From Psychrobacter vallis (GTDB lineage Bacteria; Pseudomonadota; Gammaproteobacteria; Pseudomonadales; Moraxellaceae): a stretch of DNA of 64,000 bases. Location of the stretch: the NCBI RefSeq assembly GCF_904846715.1, contig NZ_CAJHBU010000014.1:1-64000 (forward strand). The letters run 5' to 3'. The notes beneath the pieces are model-generated. The model ran no database searches and was not told the origin of the DNA. It saw only the letters and a program-made list of their open reading frames with translations. This document shows positions 17,071 to 27,010 of the stretch, piece by piece. The position numbers and the translations under genes are program-made. Position 1 is the first letter of the stretch, and every line of letters begins with the position of its first letter.

Positions 17071-20000
17071 ATGAACACAACCACATTGCCCTATTGGGGT
17101 CATATCATAGGCTTAGTTAGCAGACCGCCTACAACTGGAAACACGCCGCAAAAAACTGCAAAATCAGCAGCGCGAACAGGATCGCATGGCCGTAGTTTGT
17201 TTATCACCCGCCAGCCATTAGGCACTGACGGTAATAAGGTTATTAATAATGCAGTCTTGTATCGACTCGATACTATGGGTGAACAAGTAAGCTTATCAAC
17301 AACAGCTTTACCTTGTGCGATGGATGCCATTATTACTACTGCCAATGACAGTATCATCATGCTCGGCTGTAACGGTCATTTATATCAGACTGACTGGCAG
17401 GCAGAGGTTATCGATCAAATCAGTACTGAGTCGTTATTCACGGCTATTACTGATACGGCAAATAATACCAAAGACGCAGCGTCTGCATATTTGCCAGCAG
17501 ATAGAGCCCCACAAGCCATTGCTATGCGCACGCTGCATCAGGCTATCGTCGTGCTATATCCTCACCATATTGTCATTTGTCCTTTTTTTAGCGATTCCTC
17601 TTCGACATTGTCAGCGCAAGTAGGAGCGACAGGCGCAGAGGTTCTTGTACAGACTTATTCTGACAATCAGCGCCAACGCGCCACCGCCCTTGCTACCTCA
17701 AGTGATGGTAAATGGTTGGTGGTAGGAGATGATCTGGGTATCGTCAGCAGTTATCAATGGATAAATAGCGATGACAATACGAATACCAACGCTCAGTTGA
17801 TACAAAGTAGCAGTAAGCCCTTACACCAAGGCCGCGTCAATGCCTTATGCTTTGAGCCTATCGGTCATTATTTCTTTTCGGCAGGTACAGACAAGCATCT
17901 TTATCGCACCCATGTACAAGGGGAGCTACAGGCGATAGATAGAGCCAAGTCCAGCCATCATGGTCAAATGATCACCGCGCTTTGTGTTTCAGATACACGC
18001 TTATTTAGTAGTGCAGATGATGGCAGTATTAAGTCATGGGCATTTGAGAAAGGTCAGCCAAGCACTTGCAAGGAAGACATTGGTAAAACGCAGCGACTGG
18101 CATATACAAGCTATGCAGAAAAACCTGCGCTACTTGCCGTTGGCACTGACCAAAGTTTGCGTTTTTTACCCATTGATGAAGAGCAAAACGGTAAGCTGCT
18201 GACGGTCGCCCATGTCATTAAAGACGGTTATCATCGCATTCAGCAGCTACTAACCGACAGCAGCAATAATAGTGAAGCGGCATTTTTAGACGGTATCGCA
18301 CTGCTTGAATCACAAGTCGATCATCAGACCCTCAAGCTGATTGAACGCATTTTGGCCGATCGCGGCAATGGCTTGAGCGCCAGCCGTGCATTACAGCTGG
18401 TGCAATGGCTGGCAGGTACAGAACTTGCGGCGCGTTTACCGATACTTGAGGAACAACTCGGTTCAGCACGCAGCAGCAGTGTCCGTCTTGCTGCATTTGA
18501 TGGGTTAGCAGCGGCTACCGCTGATACCAGTAACTTGCACGCCTTGCCAGCCTATTTAGAGTATGCCCTTAGTCGCACTAATGAAGATGTCATTAGTGCA
18601 GCGCTACAAGGCTATCTAAAAATTGCCATTAGTGACGTGGACAGACAGCGCCGTGTTTTACCGATTTTGCAGGGTGCGTTGTCGCACTCTATGCTGCCCA
18701 TTCGCCGCCAAGCCTTAGCAGCACTTGAGTATTTACTACCAGACGCCAGCCCAAAAGCGGATTTTATGGCTTTGGACAGCCGTTATCCTGATACCATTCA
18801 GACAGGACTGATTCGGCTATATCAGCGTGGCTTATTAGACCACCCAGAAGTGGCTCGCCAGTTGATGTTGTTACAAGGTCATCATCAAGCTGACGTTAGA
18901 CAAACTGCCTTTTATGCCGCTTTACTGGCGCAGCCTGAGCTTATTACTGCCTTAAAGCACCAAGCTAATGCCCAAAATGATACACAACTGCTGCGCACCC
19001 TAACTGACTTTGATGATTTTCGCTTATTGCGTGGTACGGTCTTTGATAACTTAAAAATTGATAAGCGTACGACAGATCATCATGAGCTATTAAATACCAA
19101 GATAGGTACACGTCTTGAGCATCGAAACAACACCCAAAATACGGATAATATCAACGTCACTGAAAGCATCACTGAAAATGCACTTAATAGCCAAGCTGTT
19201 AGCCTTGCTCTAAGTACGCAAGATTTTGTCACGCAAACAGAGCAAACACCTGCGAAAAAAGGAAAAGGAGCATCAAAAAATACACCTAACGCGGCCGTAT
19301 TGACACGTCCCATACTCAGCAACTCCTACCTTGAGCCACTGTTACAAAATCTGAGCAACCGCCACGACGACATCAGTTTTCGCGCCGCCTATGCACTCGC
19401 CTGTTTACAGGATCAACGCGCATTTGGCACCTTAATACGTTTTATGCATCATGATAATGATGCGTTCATTCGTACAGGGGTCGCGGCAGCGCTCGGCCAT
19501 CTACAGATCGCCGACGGTCAAGCCATTTTGCCTACCTTGCTTGATGATAAAGATGCTGGCGTACGTCAAGTAGCCATGAGTGCCTTGGGCAAGTTGGTGA
19601 ATGATGACTTATCTTGGGTGGCGTTTGGTTTTGCTTCAGCCCATCAAGACATTCATGAGCGCGCGCTTGCGATATTGCTAACGCAAGTACTCAATAACGA
19701 AAAGACGGCCGTTGACTCACCTAGCATGAGCGCGATATTAGAGCAGGCACTGAATAATCCCTTTACCAGCATTCGTCTCGAGGTGGTTAAAGTACTGCTG
19801 AATCGCGCACTTGAACGCGCCTCCAAAACCGCCATCATCAGTATAATTGAACAGCTACAGCACAGTCTGTTTGAGGACGTGCATCAAGTAGCACTAGAAG
19901 AATGGCAACGGTTGCTATTACAAAATCCATCAAAAACGGGTGAGAATCCAAATGATGTAGACATTAATCAATCCGTACTAACCTTACTGCTTGCAGATAC

Positions 20001-23000
20001 CTTTGCCAATATTCGTAAGCAAGCCTTTGATACCGCGCTTAAAAACAGCAAGCGATTGGGATTCACCAACCTGCTACTGACCGCGCTTGCCAGCCCTCAT
20101 CTCGATACCAAACGCTTGGCGCTCAATCATTTACAAGCCAAAGCCAGTAAACAGCAGCTACGTGCGCTAATGCCTGCCTTAATGGCGTTATTGGCAGACG
20201 ATAGTATAGATTTGCGCCAACAGGCATTAGAGGTCGCTTTAACCCTAACCGACAGCGGTGTATTATCCAATCACAGCCCAGATGATGCTGCAAATGACAA
20301 TAATATCAGTTTGGTCGATTATGAGGCGTTACTTAACGCAGGATTAAACAGCCCCTACCCTGATATTCAGCTGACCGTTGCCAAATTGCTGGCAAGTCAA
20401 GCCAGTAGCTACCCCGAGCCCATAAAAGCACAGTACGAAGCAAAAGCTTATGACGTGTTTACACAATATCTAAATAAAGAGATGCCTATATCCACGGGCA
20501 AACATAAAAACAATGACGATTACCAGCAGTGGCATCAGCATATCACCGATGCATTGACTGGACTGGCTGCACTTTCTAACCCAAAAAACCATAATGCCTT
20601 AGACTGGTATGCGCGCTACCTGCACCATCCGGATGCCGATTTTAGCTCACTTGCGCCCAAGCTTATGTACATTACCACGGCACAAGATGCCGAGTTACTG
20701 GCCACATGGCAAAAAGATGAACGTCCCCTCGTACGTCAATCTGCCAGTTTGGCCTTGGCGGTTTGGGGCGATGGTCGCGGGCAGCACTTTTTTAGTAATG
20801 CCTCTAGCAATGGTGCGCGTACCAATGACAGTCATAATGATAGTCTACGCTATCTTGTCGAGCCGATGAGTCCTATTCAGTGGTTGCAAGCACGCTCGGG
20901 TTTGGGTATTACTCAAGCTCAGCAATTGCGTGTATTATTTGACAACCAGTCTTACGCGCCCGCCGCCAGATTATTGCTGATATTTGATGCCCTAGCAGCG
21001 CCGCTTACCCGACCCGAGCGCTTAATTGAAGCGCTTAGCTTTGCAGATAATGATACCGCCGTTGTGTATGCGCATATCTTGGCGCGCTTTGGTCTACCTT
21101 TGATGTCCAATTGGCAATATCTCAGTGAGCACCTTACTTTAAAGATTGGCCATATTTTATCTACGCACCCAACCGTTTTGACGATGCTATCAGAGACCAG
21201 CGGTACAAACGTGCATAACACTATTGACGCGCGTGCCAGCATACTCAGTACTGTGGATATCAAACAATTACAGCACTTTGCATATTTGACTCAGCACGAG
21301 CAACCTTTGATACGCGCGCAAGCGGTGCAGGTGTTATGCCATTTATCGCATCTATTGACGCTGCGACCTTATGACCACGAGGCACAGGTGCTTACCTCCT
21401 TACAAACGTGGCAGCGCAGCATTAATGCCTTACTCCAGCGTCATCACTGCCCAAAGCATATCGATGATCTTGACCAAATGAGTGCGAGCAACACGGCTAC
21501 TGGCTATGATTATCAGACACTGGCTTTTGGTGCATGGCTTGGTGTCATTCGTGAAAGCGAGGATAATCACAGCAGCACAGAGCAAGCCATTCGCGGGCTA
21601 ATGTGGCTTACTACGCAGCCTTTAGTATCAAATACCGTATCAGCCAGCATATCAGTTAATGACTATCAAGCTACAGCGATGGATTGGGCAGACAGTATCA
21701 GTCGTGTGCTGTTGCCGCTATTGCACCGCCCTCATATCGAGACACGCGAGCTGGTTTGGAACTGCTTGTCTCAGCTGCCCATATCCGCATCAAGACTGGC
21801 AGAACATGCGATGAGCGCGCCTTATCGCGATATGGTCAAGCGCGGTTTGCACTGTCTGATTGGGAGCTTAGAGACTGAATCGACCGTGACAGACAGTAAA
21901 GATGACGCCAGCAATCAACAACTGAGCAATTTGCTAACCACCAATCATCAGCTATTGGCAGAAGAAACTTACCAGCTACTAAAAGATCGTCTAGGTCACT
22001 TGCCAGCCAGTTTAATGGCGCTGCAGACCGAGAGCCTACCACTGTTGCGGCAACTGGTCAGTGAATGGCGACAGGTCACAACACGCACCACTAACAACGC
22101 TGCAATAGCAGCCAACGCCTCTGAGCAAATATTATCAGAGCAAGCACTGCGCCAAGACAAGCTGACCTTTTTATTACAAGCGCGCCATTGTCATGATTGG
22201 CAAACACGCTATCAAACCTTTGTGCAGCTCATCGATTTTGATGAGGTATTGTTTGCCGATACAAGGTTTAGCGATACTCTGCTGATTGACGATTTATTTG
22301 TCTTTTTGGTGGACAGTACGAGCAAGCATGAGCAAGCTCAAGTACTCTCTCTCATCACTCAAGCATTGCAATCTTATCAGCGCATTCGAGCGGCGCAGAT
22401 TGAAGGTTTTGATAAAGATGCTATCGAGCAAGTCGCTCAGACCGCTTACCATCAGCTGCTTGCTTTACTGGACAACTCATCAATCAGGCTACCAAACGCA
22501 GATATATACAGGCATATTGCCGCGCTTCGCGATACGAATTTGGCCGCGCCACTACGACAACGCTTGCAACAGTTGTTTGAGCATCCAGAGCGCGACGCAT
22601 CTCAAGAGCGCCAGCAGTTATTTGACACATTAGTGATGATAAGCGGCTACGATCAATCCATTGACGATTATCTGGGTGAGCATAAAGACGTACGCTGGCT
22701 GCAACACCAACACCCACGAGACCTTGAGGCGCTACTATCTTTATTTATTCTATTGCTTCGCTATGCCGACTACGCACATGCCGCCCAGCTGTTCAGATCA
22801 TTGGCTTGGATGCCTGCCGTGTGCACGGCAGATGATGCGGCAGATAGGAATAATATCGCAGCGCGTATTGATAATGCTTTGGCACTATCTTATGACCAGC
22901 TACCCGCTAAATATATTAAAAATCTGATCAAAGCCGTGTCTTACCGTGCTAAAAAACGGGGAAATGACGCAAGTATACTGAAAAACATACTCAAAAAAGC

Positions 23001-24831
23001 GCTGTCACACATCGATGCGCAAGTACCGTTTTTGGCGGCAGAAGGCTTGGCACACTGCGGCAATAGCGAAGGTTTGAGCACCTTAATGGCCAGTATTGAC
23101 TACCATACCGATGGTAGTGTTCGCCGCCGTAGCGTACTTGCCATTGGCGAGATGATGCGCGTTAAGCCGGTAGACATGCCAGCACAGTCGCCTTTAAGCC
23201 AAACGACTGAGACGACAGCTGCGCTATATAAGGCTTATAATAAGTTGATCAAATTGGCAGAAGAGGATGAGCACTATTTGCAAGATGTGGCTTGTGAAGC
23301 CTTGGGGCATATCGCTCATGGTGGCCACTTTGAATACAGTGTGCAGATTTTTGCATTATTACAATCGCAGCTATCAGACCCTGAATTGCAGCCTTATAAT
23401 CCTGCGATCAATCATTGGCTAAATGGGCTACGTTGGCTAAATACAGCCGCCGCTTGGGCAGAGATTCGTCGCTATATACAGCGTCAGTTGTCTGAGCAAT
23501 TCCCGTTTGCACCGCAGCAACATGCCATCTCGCTACTAGCGCATCACGGCAGTGAGGCTAATAAGGCGTTACTGATAGATATTCTTAGCCAACACACCAA
23601 TCATGAAGCGATACTGGAAGCGGCTTATACGGCCGCACAAAATCTGTGGGGTGACCGTACTGATCACATTTATCCATACGATTGGGCTGCAATACAAAAC
23701 ATCCATGAAGATTTTTCTGCCAGCTTAGCAACGCTTAGTGTAAAGCGTATTGTTATGTATAGCAGCATTGATACGCTTGCACCATTTATCACTCAGTATA
23801 GCCACCAACTGCCCACGCAGACGTGTATCACCCTACAAAATGCCTTACTGGCGAAACCTGAGATGAGTCCGTCACAATTGGGCAGTTTGATTGATAGCGC
23901 TGATGCGCAGATACAGCATTTGGGACTGCGCTATTTAACACAGTACCCTAGCCAGTATTTCGATACGCAGATGCAAGCCGCCTGCAAACGCTATCTGACA
24001 GCCGCACAGCACAAATGGCAATCCTTACTTGATACCGTCACCGCCCAATCAGCGATGATGAGTCATGATGCATGGCTAAATGATGTGCAGCAGGTGATGA
24101 ACACTATCACCACGCTGTTATGGCTCATTTGCCGCTACACCGCACCCAGTGATTCAGTGTTTGAGTGGTTAGCGTCGCAGCTATCATCACCTGTCATCAG
24201 TAGCGTAACCACGCTTGCCACTGCGGTCAATCAGTATTGGCAGCAAGCCTTATTGGGGCTACTGGCACGGCAGGAGAAAGAAGATCATCTGCTGACTGAG
24301 CTGACGCCAATCCTGACGACCATAGCAAATGCCCAGATAGTTCAGCTGGCAGCAGACAATAGAGCCCTACTGTCTACCTTGCTTGAGCGCCTCAGTTTGC
24401 AAGGCGATCAATCGGTCAAAGCAAATGAAGCAAAAATGCTAGCTACCGGCACGCCTCAAACAAACCTAAATCAGCAGTTACTGGTATGGATAAAAGCAAA
24501 AGACGCCGCCGCGCTATATCACTGCGTGCAGGACAGCAATATTGAGACTTCTATACGCGTGCGCGCGATCGAAGCACTCGGACAGCTACACGATCCCAAT
24601 ATTGGCACGTGGCTTGAGTCTCTAATAACTTCACCTGCTAGTGCTGACCACCATACTGACGTTGAGCTGCAAAAATTGGCTTATAAAGTGTTGCGGCGCT
24701 GGCAACGGAGTATGGAACGTGCGCAACAAAAACGCCCGCAAACGCCTAATATAAAAATGCTAACGGCCGCTCATACAAAGCCGACAGCCAAGCAACAGAA
24801 TCAGGTCGAAGGACATCATTATGACCAATAA
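17071..24831 (+). CDS. giant WD40-HEAT/ARM repeat protein of a retron-type system
   Basis: 2586 residues. About residues 200-375 contain WD40-like blades (SSDGKWLVVGDDLGIVSSY, HQGRVNALCFEPIGHYFFSA, SADDGSIKSWAF). From about residue 400 to the end, HEAT/ARM helical repeats recur, for example DKDAGVRQVAMSALGKL, HDDISFRAAYALACLQD, DGSVRRRSVLAIGEM and IRVRAIEALGQLHDPNIG. No catalytic motif or membrane segment was found, so it should be a large cytosolic solenoid scaffold. It matches the 'ARM' component of type XIII retrons as I know that type. Its last 11 bases overlap the SWIM gene, which implies coupled translation. In a retron defence reading it could be the sensor or effector body; this is inference. 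Confidence 0.85.
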   Translation: MNTTTLPYWGHIIGLVSRPPTTGNTPQKTAKSAARTGSHGRSLFITRQPLGTDGNKVINNAVLYRLDTMGEQVSLSTTALPCAMDAIITTANDSIIMLGCNGHLYQTDWQAEVIDQISTESLFTAITDTANNTKDAASAYLPADRAPQAIAMRTLHQAIVVLYPHHIVICPFFSDSSSTLSAQVGATGAEVLVQTYSDNQRQRATALATSSDGKWLVVGDDLGIVSSYQWINSDDNTNTNAQLIQSSSKPLHQGRVNALCFEPIGHYFFSAGTDKHLYRTHVQGELQAIDRAKSSHHGQMITALCVSDTRLFSSADDGSIKSWAFEKGQPSTCKEDIGKTQRLAYTSYAEKPALLAVGTDQSLRFLPIDEEQNGKLLTVAHVIKDGYHRIQQLLTDSSNNSEAAFLDGIALLESQVDHQTLKLIERILADRGNGLSASRALQLVQWLAGTELAARLPILEEQLGSARSSSVRLAAFDGLAAATADTSNLHALPAYLEYALSRTNEDVISAALQGYLKIAISDVDRQRRVLPILQGALSHSMLPIRRQALAALEYLLPDASPKADFMALDSRYPDTIQTGLIRLYQRGLLDHPEVARQLMLLQGHHQADVRQTAFYAALLAQPELITALKHQANAQNDTQLLRTLTDFDDFRLLRGTVFDNLKIDKRTTDHHELLNTKIGTRLEHRNNTQNTDNINVTESITENALNSQAVSLALSTQDFVTQTEQTPAKKGKGASKNTPNAAVLTRPILSNSYLEPLLQNLSNRHDDISFRAAYALACLQDQRAFGTLIRFMHHDNDAFIRTGVAAALGHLQIADGQAILPTLLDDKDAGVRQVAMSALGKLVNDDLSWVAFGFASAHQDIHERALAILLTQVLNNEKTAVDSPSMSAILEQALNNPFTSIRLEVVKVLLNRALERASKTAIISIIEQLQHSLFEDVHQVALEEWQRLLLQNPSKTGENPNDVDINQSVLTLLLADTFANIRKQAFDTALKNSKRLGFTNLLLTALASPHLDTKRLALNHLQAKASKQQLRALMPALMALLADDSIDLRQQALEVALTLTDSGVLSNHSPDDAANDNNISLVDYEALLNAGLNSPYPDIQLTVAKLLASQASSYPEPIKAQYEAKAYDVFTQYLNKEMPISTGKHKNNDDYQQWHQHITDALTGLAALSNPKNHNALDWYARYLHHPDADFSSLAPKLMYITTAQDAELLATWQKDERPLVRQSASLALAVWGDGRGQHFFSNASSNGARTNDSHNDSLRYLVEPMSPIQWLQARSGLGITQAQQLRVLFDNQSYAPAARLLLIFDALAAPLTRPERLIEALSFADNDTAVVYAHILARFGLPLMSNWQYLSEHLTLKIGHILSTHPTVLTMLSETSGTNVHNTIDARASILSTVDIKQLQHFAYLTQHEQPLIRAQAVQVLCHLSHLLTLRPYDHEAQVLTSLQTWQRSINALLQRHHCPKHIDDLDQMSASNTATGYDYQTLAFGAWLGVIRESEDNHSSTEQAIRGLMWLTTQPLVSNTVSASISVNDYQATAMDWADSISRVLLPLLHRPHIETRELVWNCLSQLPISASRLAEHAMSAPYRDMVKRGLHCLIGSLETESTVTDSKDDASNQQLSNLLTTNHQLLAEETYQLLKDRLGHLPASLMALQTESLPLLRQLVSEWRQVTTRTTNNAAIAANASEQILSEQALRQDKLTFLLQARHCHDWQTRYQTFVQLIDFDEVLFADTRFSDTLLIDDLFVFLVDSTSKHEQAQVLSLITQALQSYQRIRAAQIEGFDKDAIEQVAQTAYHQLLALLDNSSIRLPNADIYRHIAALRDTNLAAPLRQRLQQLFEHPERDASQERQQLFDTLVMISGYDQSIDDYLGEHKDVRWLQHQHPRDLEALLSLFILLLRYADYAHAAQLFRSLAWMPAVCTADDAADRNNIAARIDNALALSYDQLPAKYIKNLIKAVSYRAKKRGNDASILKNILKKALSHIDAQVPFLAAEGLAHCGNSEGLSTLMASIDYHTDGSVRRRSVLAIGEMMRVKPVDMPAQSPLSQTTETTAALYKAYNKLIKLAEEDEHYLQDVACEALGHIAHGGHFEYSVQIFALLQSQLSDPELQPYNPAINHWLNGLRWLNTAAAWAEIRRYIQRQLSEQFPFAPQQHAISLLAHHGSEANKALLIDILSQHTNHEAILEAAYTAAQNLWGDRTDHIYPYDWAAIQNIHEDFSASLATLSVKRIVMYSSIDTLAPFITQYSHQLPTQTCITLQNALLAKPEMSPSQLGSLIDSADAQIQHLGLRYLTQYPSQYFDTQMQAACKRYLTAAQHKWQSLLDTVTAQSAMMSHDAWLNDVQQVMNTITTLLWLICRYTAPSDSVFEWLASQLSSPVISSVTTLATAVNQYWQQALLGLLARQEKEDHLLTELTPILTTIANAQIVQLAADNRALLSTLLERLSLQGDQSVKANEAKMLATGTPQTNLNQQLLVWIKAKDAAALYHCVQDSNIETSIRVRAIEALGQLHDPNIGTWLESLITSPASADHHTDVELQKLAYKVLRRWQRSMERAQQKRPQTPNIKMLTAAHTKPTAKQQNQVEGHHYDQ

Positions 24832-27007
24832 TCCCGTAGAAAACACAATCGCGCAAGATGCCTCAGCTATCAGTCAAGACGCCACGCCAGCAGACCATGT
24901 TAATAGTGCTAATAATGCTAATGGCATGATGATGCAGCTACAGTATGCCGCGCCCAGCCATGTGAGCTTATCTACCAATCAGCAATCTGACCACACCCAA
25001 CATGTGGCGCTATTTACACAGATGCGCCGCGATGCGGTCAGCTTTCATGGCAGAGTCAAAGAGCCGCTTGTGTTTCGAGACAGCTTGCTTGCTTTATTTG
25101 ACGTGGTCAGTAGCGATTACCGCTATGTACCAAAAGATCGCGCCGCTTATACGGTTTTTAGGCAAATGCGCCCTGCCAGTCGCAACAAAAATTTATTTTC
25201 TGCCCAGCGTGATTACTTTACATGGTTGTTTAATAACGATCCTCTCGCCTTCTGTATCCTTGACCCTATCATTCAAGTGCATCAAGAGGGTGTCAGCTTT
25301 GAGGTGTTTAGCCGTGATGAAGGCTGCTATGCGCAGTTGACCTTGCAGCGTGATTTGTTTGAAATGGACGCTGATACGGTGCTAGGTACCACCAGTATCG
25401 ATTACAGCAGCGCTTTGTTTGATGGTATAGAGCAGATTCATGACCATCAGCAAACCACGTTAGACATTGGTCAAGAAGCGGTGCGTTTGCAACGCTCCGA
25501 ACGCTCAGAGAAAGATGACATTGAGCCTGGAAACAAAGATGAAGTCATCGAAAAGCGCATCAATGTGCCCAAAAGCTGGGTACGGGCATTATTACAAGTG
25601 CAGTCGGCAGGTCAGCTGGCCAAAGAGCGTATTGATCTTGATCCTATTGCCTTGTACAACGTGTTGTTTGAACTGCGCATGCATGCCGATATCAAGGGCA
25701 AGCGCCGTGGCTTATTGATCGAGCTGATACCACAGCAACTGCCCGTGATGATTTTAGAGCCATTTGACATCGCTGTCACCAGCCAAGTGAGTCGCCAGCA
25801 AACCCCGTATCAAGGGCAAAAAGCCAAGCTCATTCGCTTGTGGGGTCGCCGGCGTTTGAGTTTGTTAAAGCGCTTGTTACCGCATACTGATACGGTCAGT
25901 GTGTCGTTGCTTGGACAAGGCATGCCAAGCTATTGGACGCTCACAGGTAAAGGGTTTCATTTTACCTTTGCCATGACAGGCTTTAGCCAAGCCAACTGGT
26001 CGCAGTCACTAAATTTTGATTTACTATTGCCCAAGCGCCCGCAACACAATGTACTTGATGGTGATTATAAAGAAAACAATGACGTATTACCGTTGATGCA
26101 AGCACTGGCCGAACAGCCAAGCGGTATTGATGCTTTGAGCGAGCGTTTAGGTACGCAAGACAACCCTATTACAGCCAGTCGCGTGCGCCAGCAGCTATTG
26201 TCAGGCGCGCAGCAAGGTTTGATTCGTTATGATATTGCCAATCAATCTTATTACTATCGTCCGCTGACGCAAACTCCGCTAGAGATGGCACAGTTTGCAC
26301 ATCATAACGAGGCAGAAAAACAGGCCTTTGACTTAGTGAGCCGCGAAGATAGCGTACAAAATCTAAGTGTGCAAACAGTGGTGACACAAGGCGTATCCAT
26401 TAGCGCGGATATTCAGGTTAAAGAAGATCGCCGTACGTATCGCAGCCAGTTGCAACTGGGTGAAGATGGCTTGGTCAGTCGTGCCGAGTGCAGCTGTCCG
26501 CAGTACTTGCAGCATCGCCTCAGCCAAGGCGTATGCGCGCATCTGATTGCTTTACGCCTAAGTTATCATCAGTACGACCACACGCAAACAAACAGCTGGC
26601 ATGACACGCGCACCCTCAGCAAACGTGTTCCCAAGCATCATCAAAAATCACAGAAAGCAGCACCATACCCAGCGCAAAACGTATTTAAGACGAAACAGCA
26701 ATCAGCCAACAATGCTGCTCGATCAACACTGTCCGCCAATGACATATTGGATTTATCGGCTCTCGCGCAAGGCCTACCGTCAAATGACGCTCACGCAAAA
26801 AAAACGACGCACAATGATACCGTGACCACGATCAGCTATGTGCATCTGACTTGCAACCACAAAAAAGTGCTGATCGAGTATATTATGGATGATGACAGTA
26901 CACGCCAGCAGTTCGTATTTAACCAACCTGCCCAAGCACACGCCGCGTTTTTACAACACATTGCCAGATTTGAAGCTCAAGGCTTTATCGAAAATAAAGG
27001 GGTATGA
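24821..27007 (+). CDS. winged-helix/SWIM zinc-finger protein of the retron operon
   Basis: 728 residues. The C-terminal half holds a winged-helix-like segment (about residues 425-485: QPSGIDALSERLG, SRVRQQLLSGAQQGLIRYD, then YYYRPL) followed by a SWIM zinc finger, C557-x-C559-x12-C572-x-H574 (AECSCPQ ... GVCAHLIAL). SWIM fingers bind DNA or protein. The N-terminal ~400 residues show no family I recognise. AAGGA lies seven bases before the ATG, which sits inside the end of the giant gene, and the RT gene starts three bases after the stop, so the three are translationally coupled. The wH-SWIM architecture beside an RT and an ARM protein matches the WHSWIM component of type XIII retrons. Confidence 0.85.
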   Translation: MTNNPVENTIAQDASAISQDATPADHVNSANNANGMMMQLQYAAPSHVSLSTNQQSDHTQHVALFTQMRRDAVSFHGRVKEPLVFRDSLLALFDVVSSDYRYVPKDRAAYTVFRQMRPASRNKNLFSAQRDYFTWLFNNDPLAFCILDPIIQVHQEGVSFEVFSRDEGCYAQLTLQRDLFEMDADTVLGTTSIDYSSALFDGIEQIHDHQQTTLDIGQEAVRLQRSERSEKDDIEPGNKDEVIEKRINVPKSWVRALLQVQSAGQLAKERIDLDPIALYNVLFELRMHADIKGKRRGLLIELIPQQLPVMILEPFDIAVTSQVSRQQTPYQGQKAKLIRLWGRRRLSLLKRLLPHTDTVSVSLLGQGMPSYWTLTGKGFHFTFAMTGFSQANWSQSLNFDLLLPKRPQHNVLDGDYKENNDVLPLMQALAEQPSGIDALSERLGTQDNPITASRVRQQLLSGAQQGLIRYDIANQSYYYRPLTQTPLEMAQFAHHNEAEKQAFDLVSREDSVQNLSVQTVVTQGVSISADIQVKEDRRTYRSQLQLGEDGLVSRAECSCPQYLQHRLSQGVCAHLIALRLSYHQYDHTQTNSWHDTRTLSKRVPKHHQKSQKAAPYPAQNVFKTKQQSANNAARSTLSANDILDLSALAQGLPSNDAHAKKTTHNDTVTTISYVHLTCNHKKVLIEYIMDDDSTRQQFVFNQPAQAHAAFLQHIARFEAQGFIENKGV

Positions 27008-27010
27008 TTT

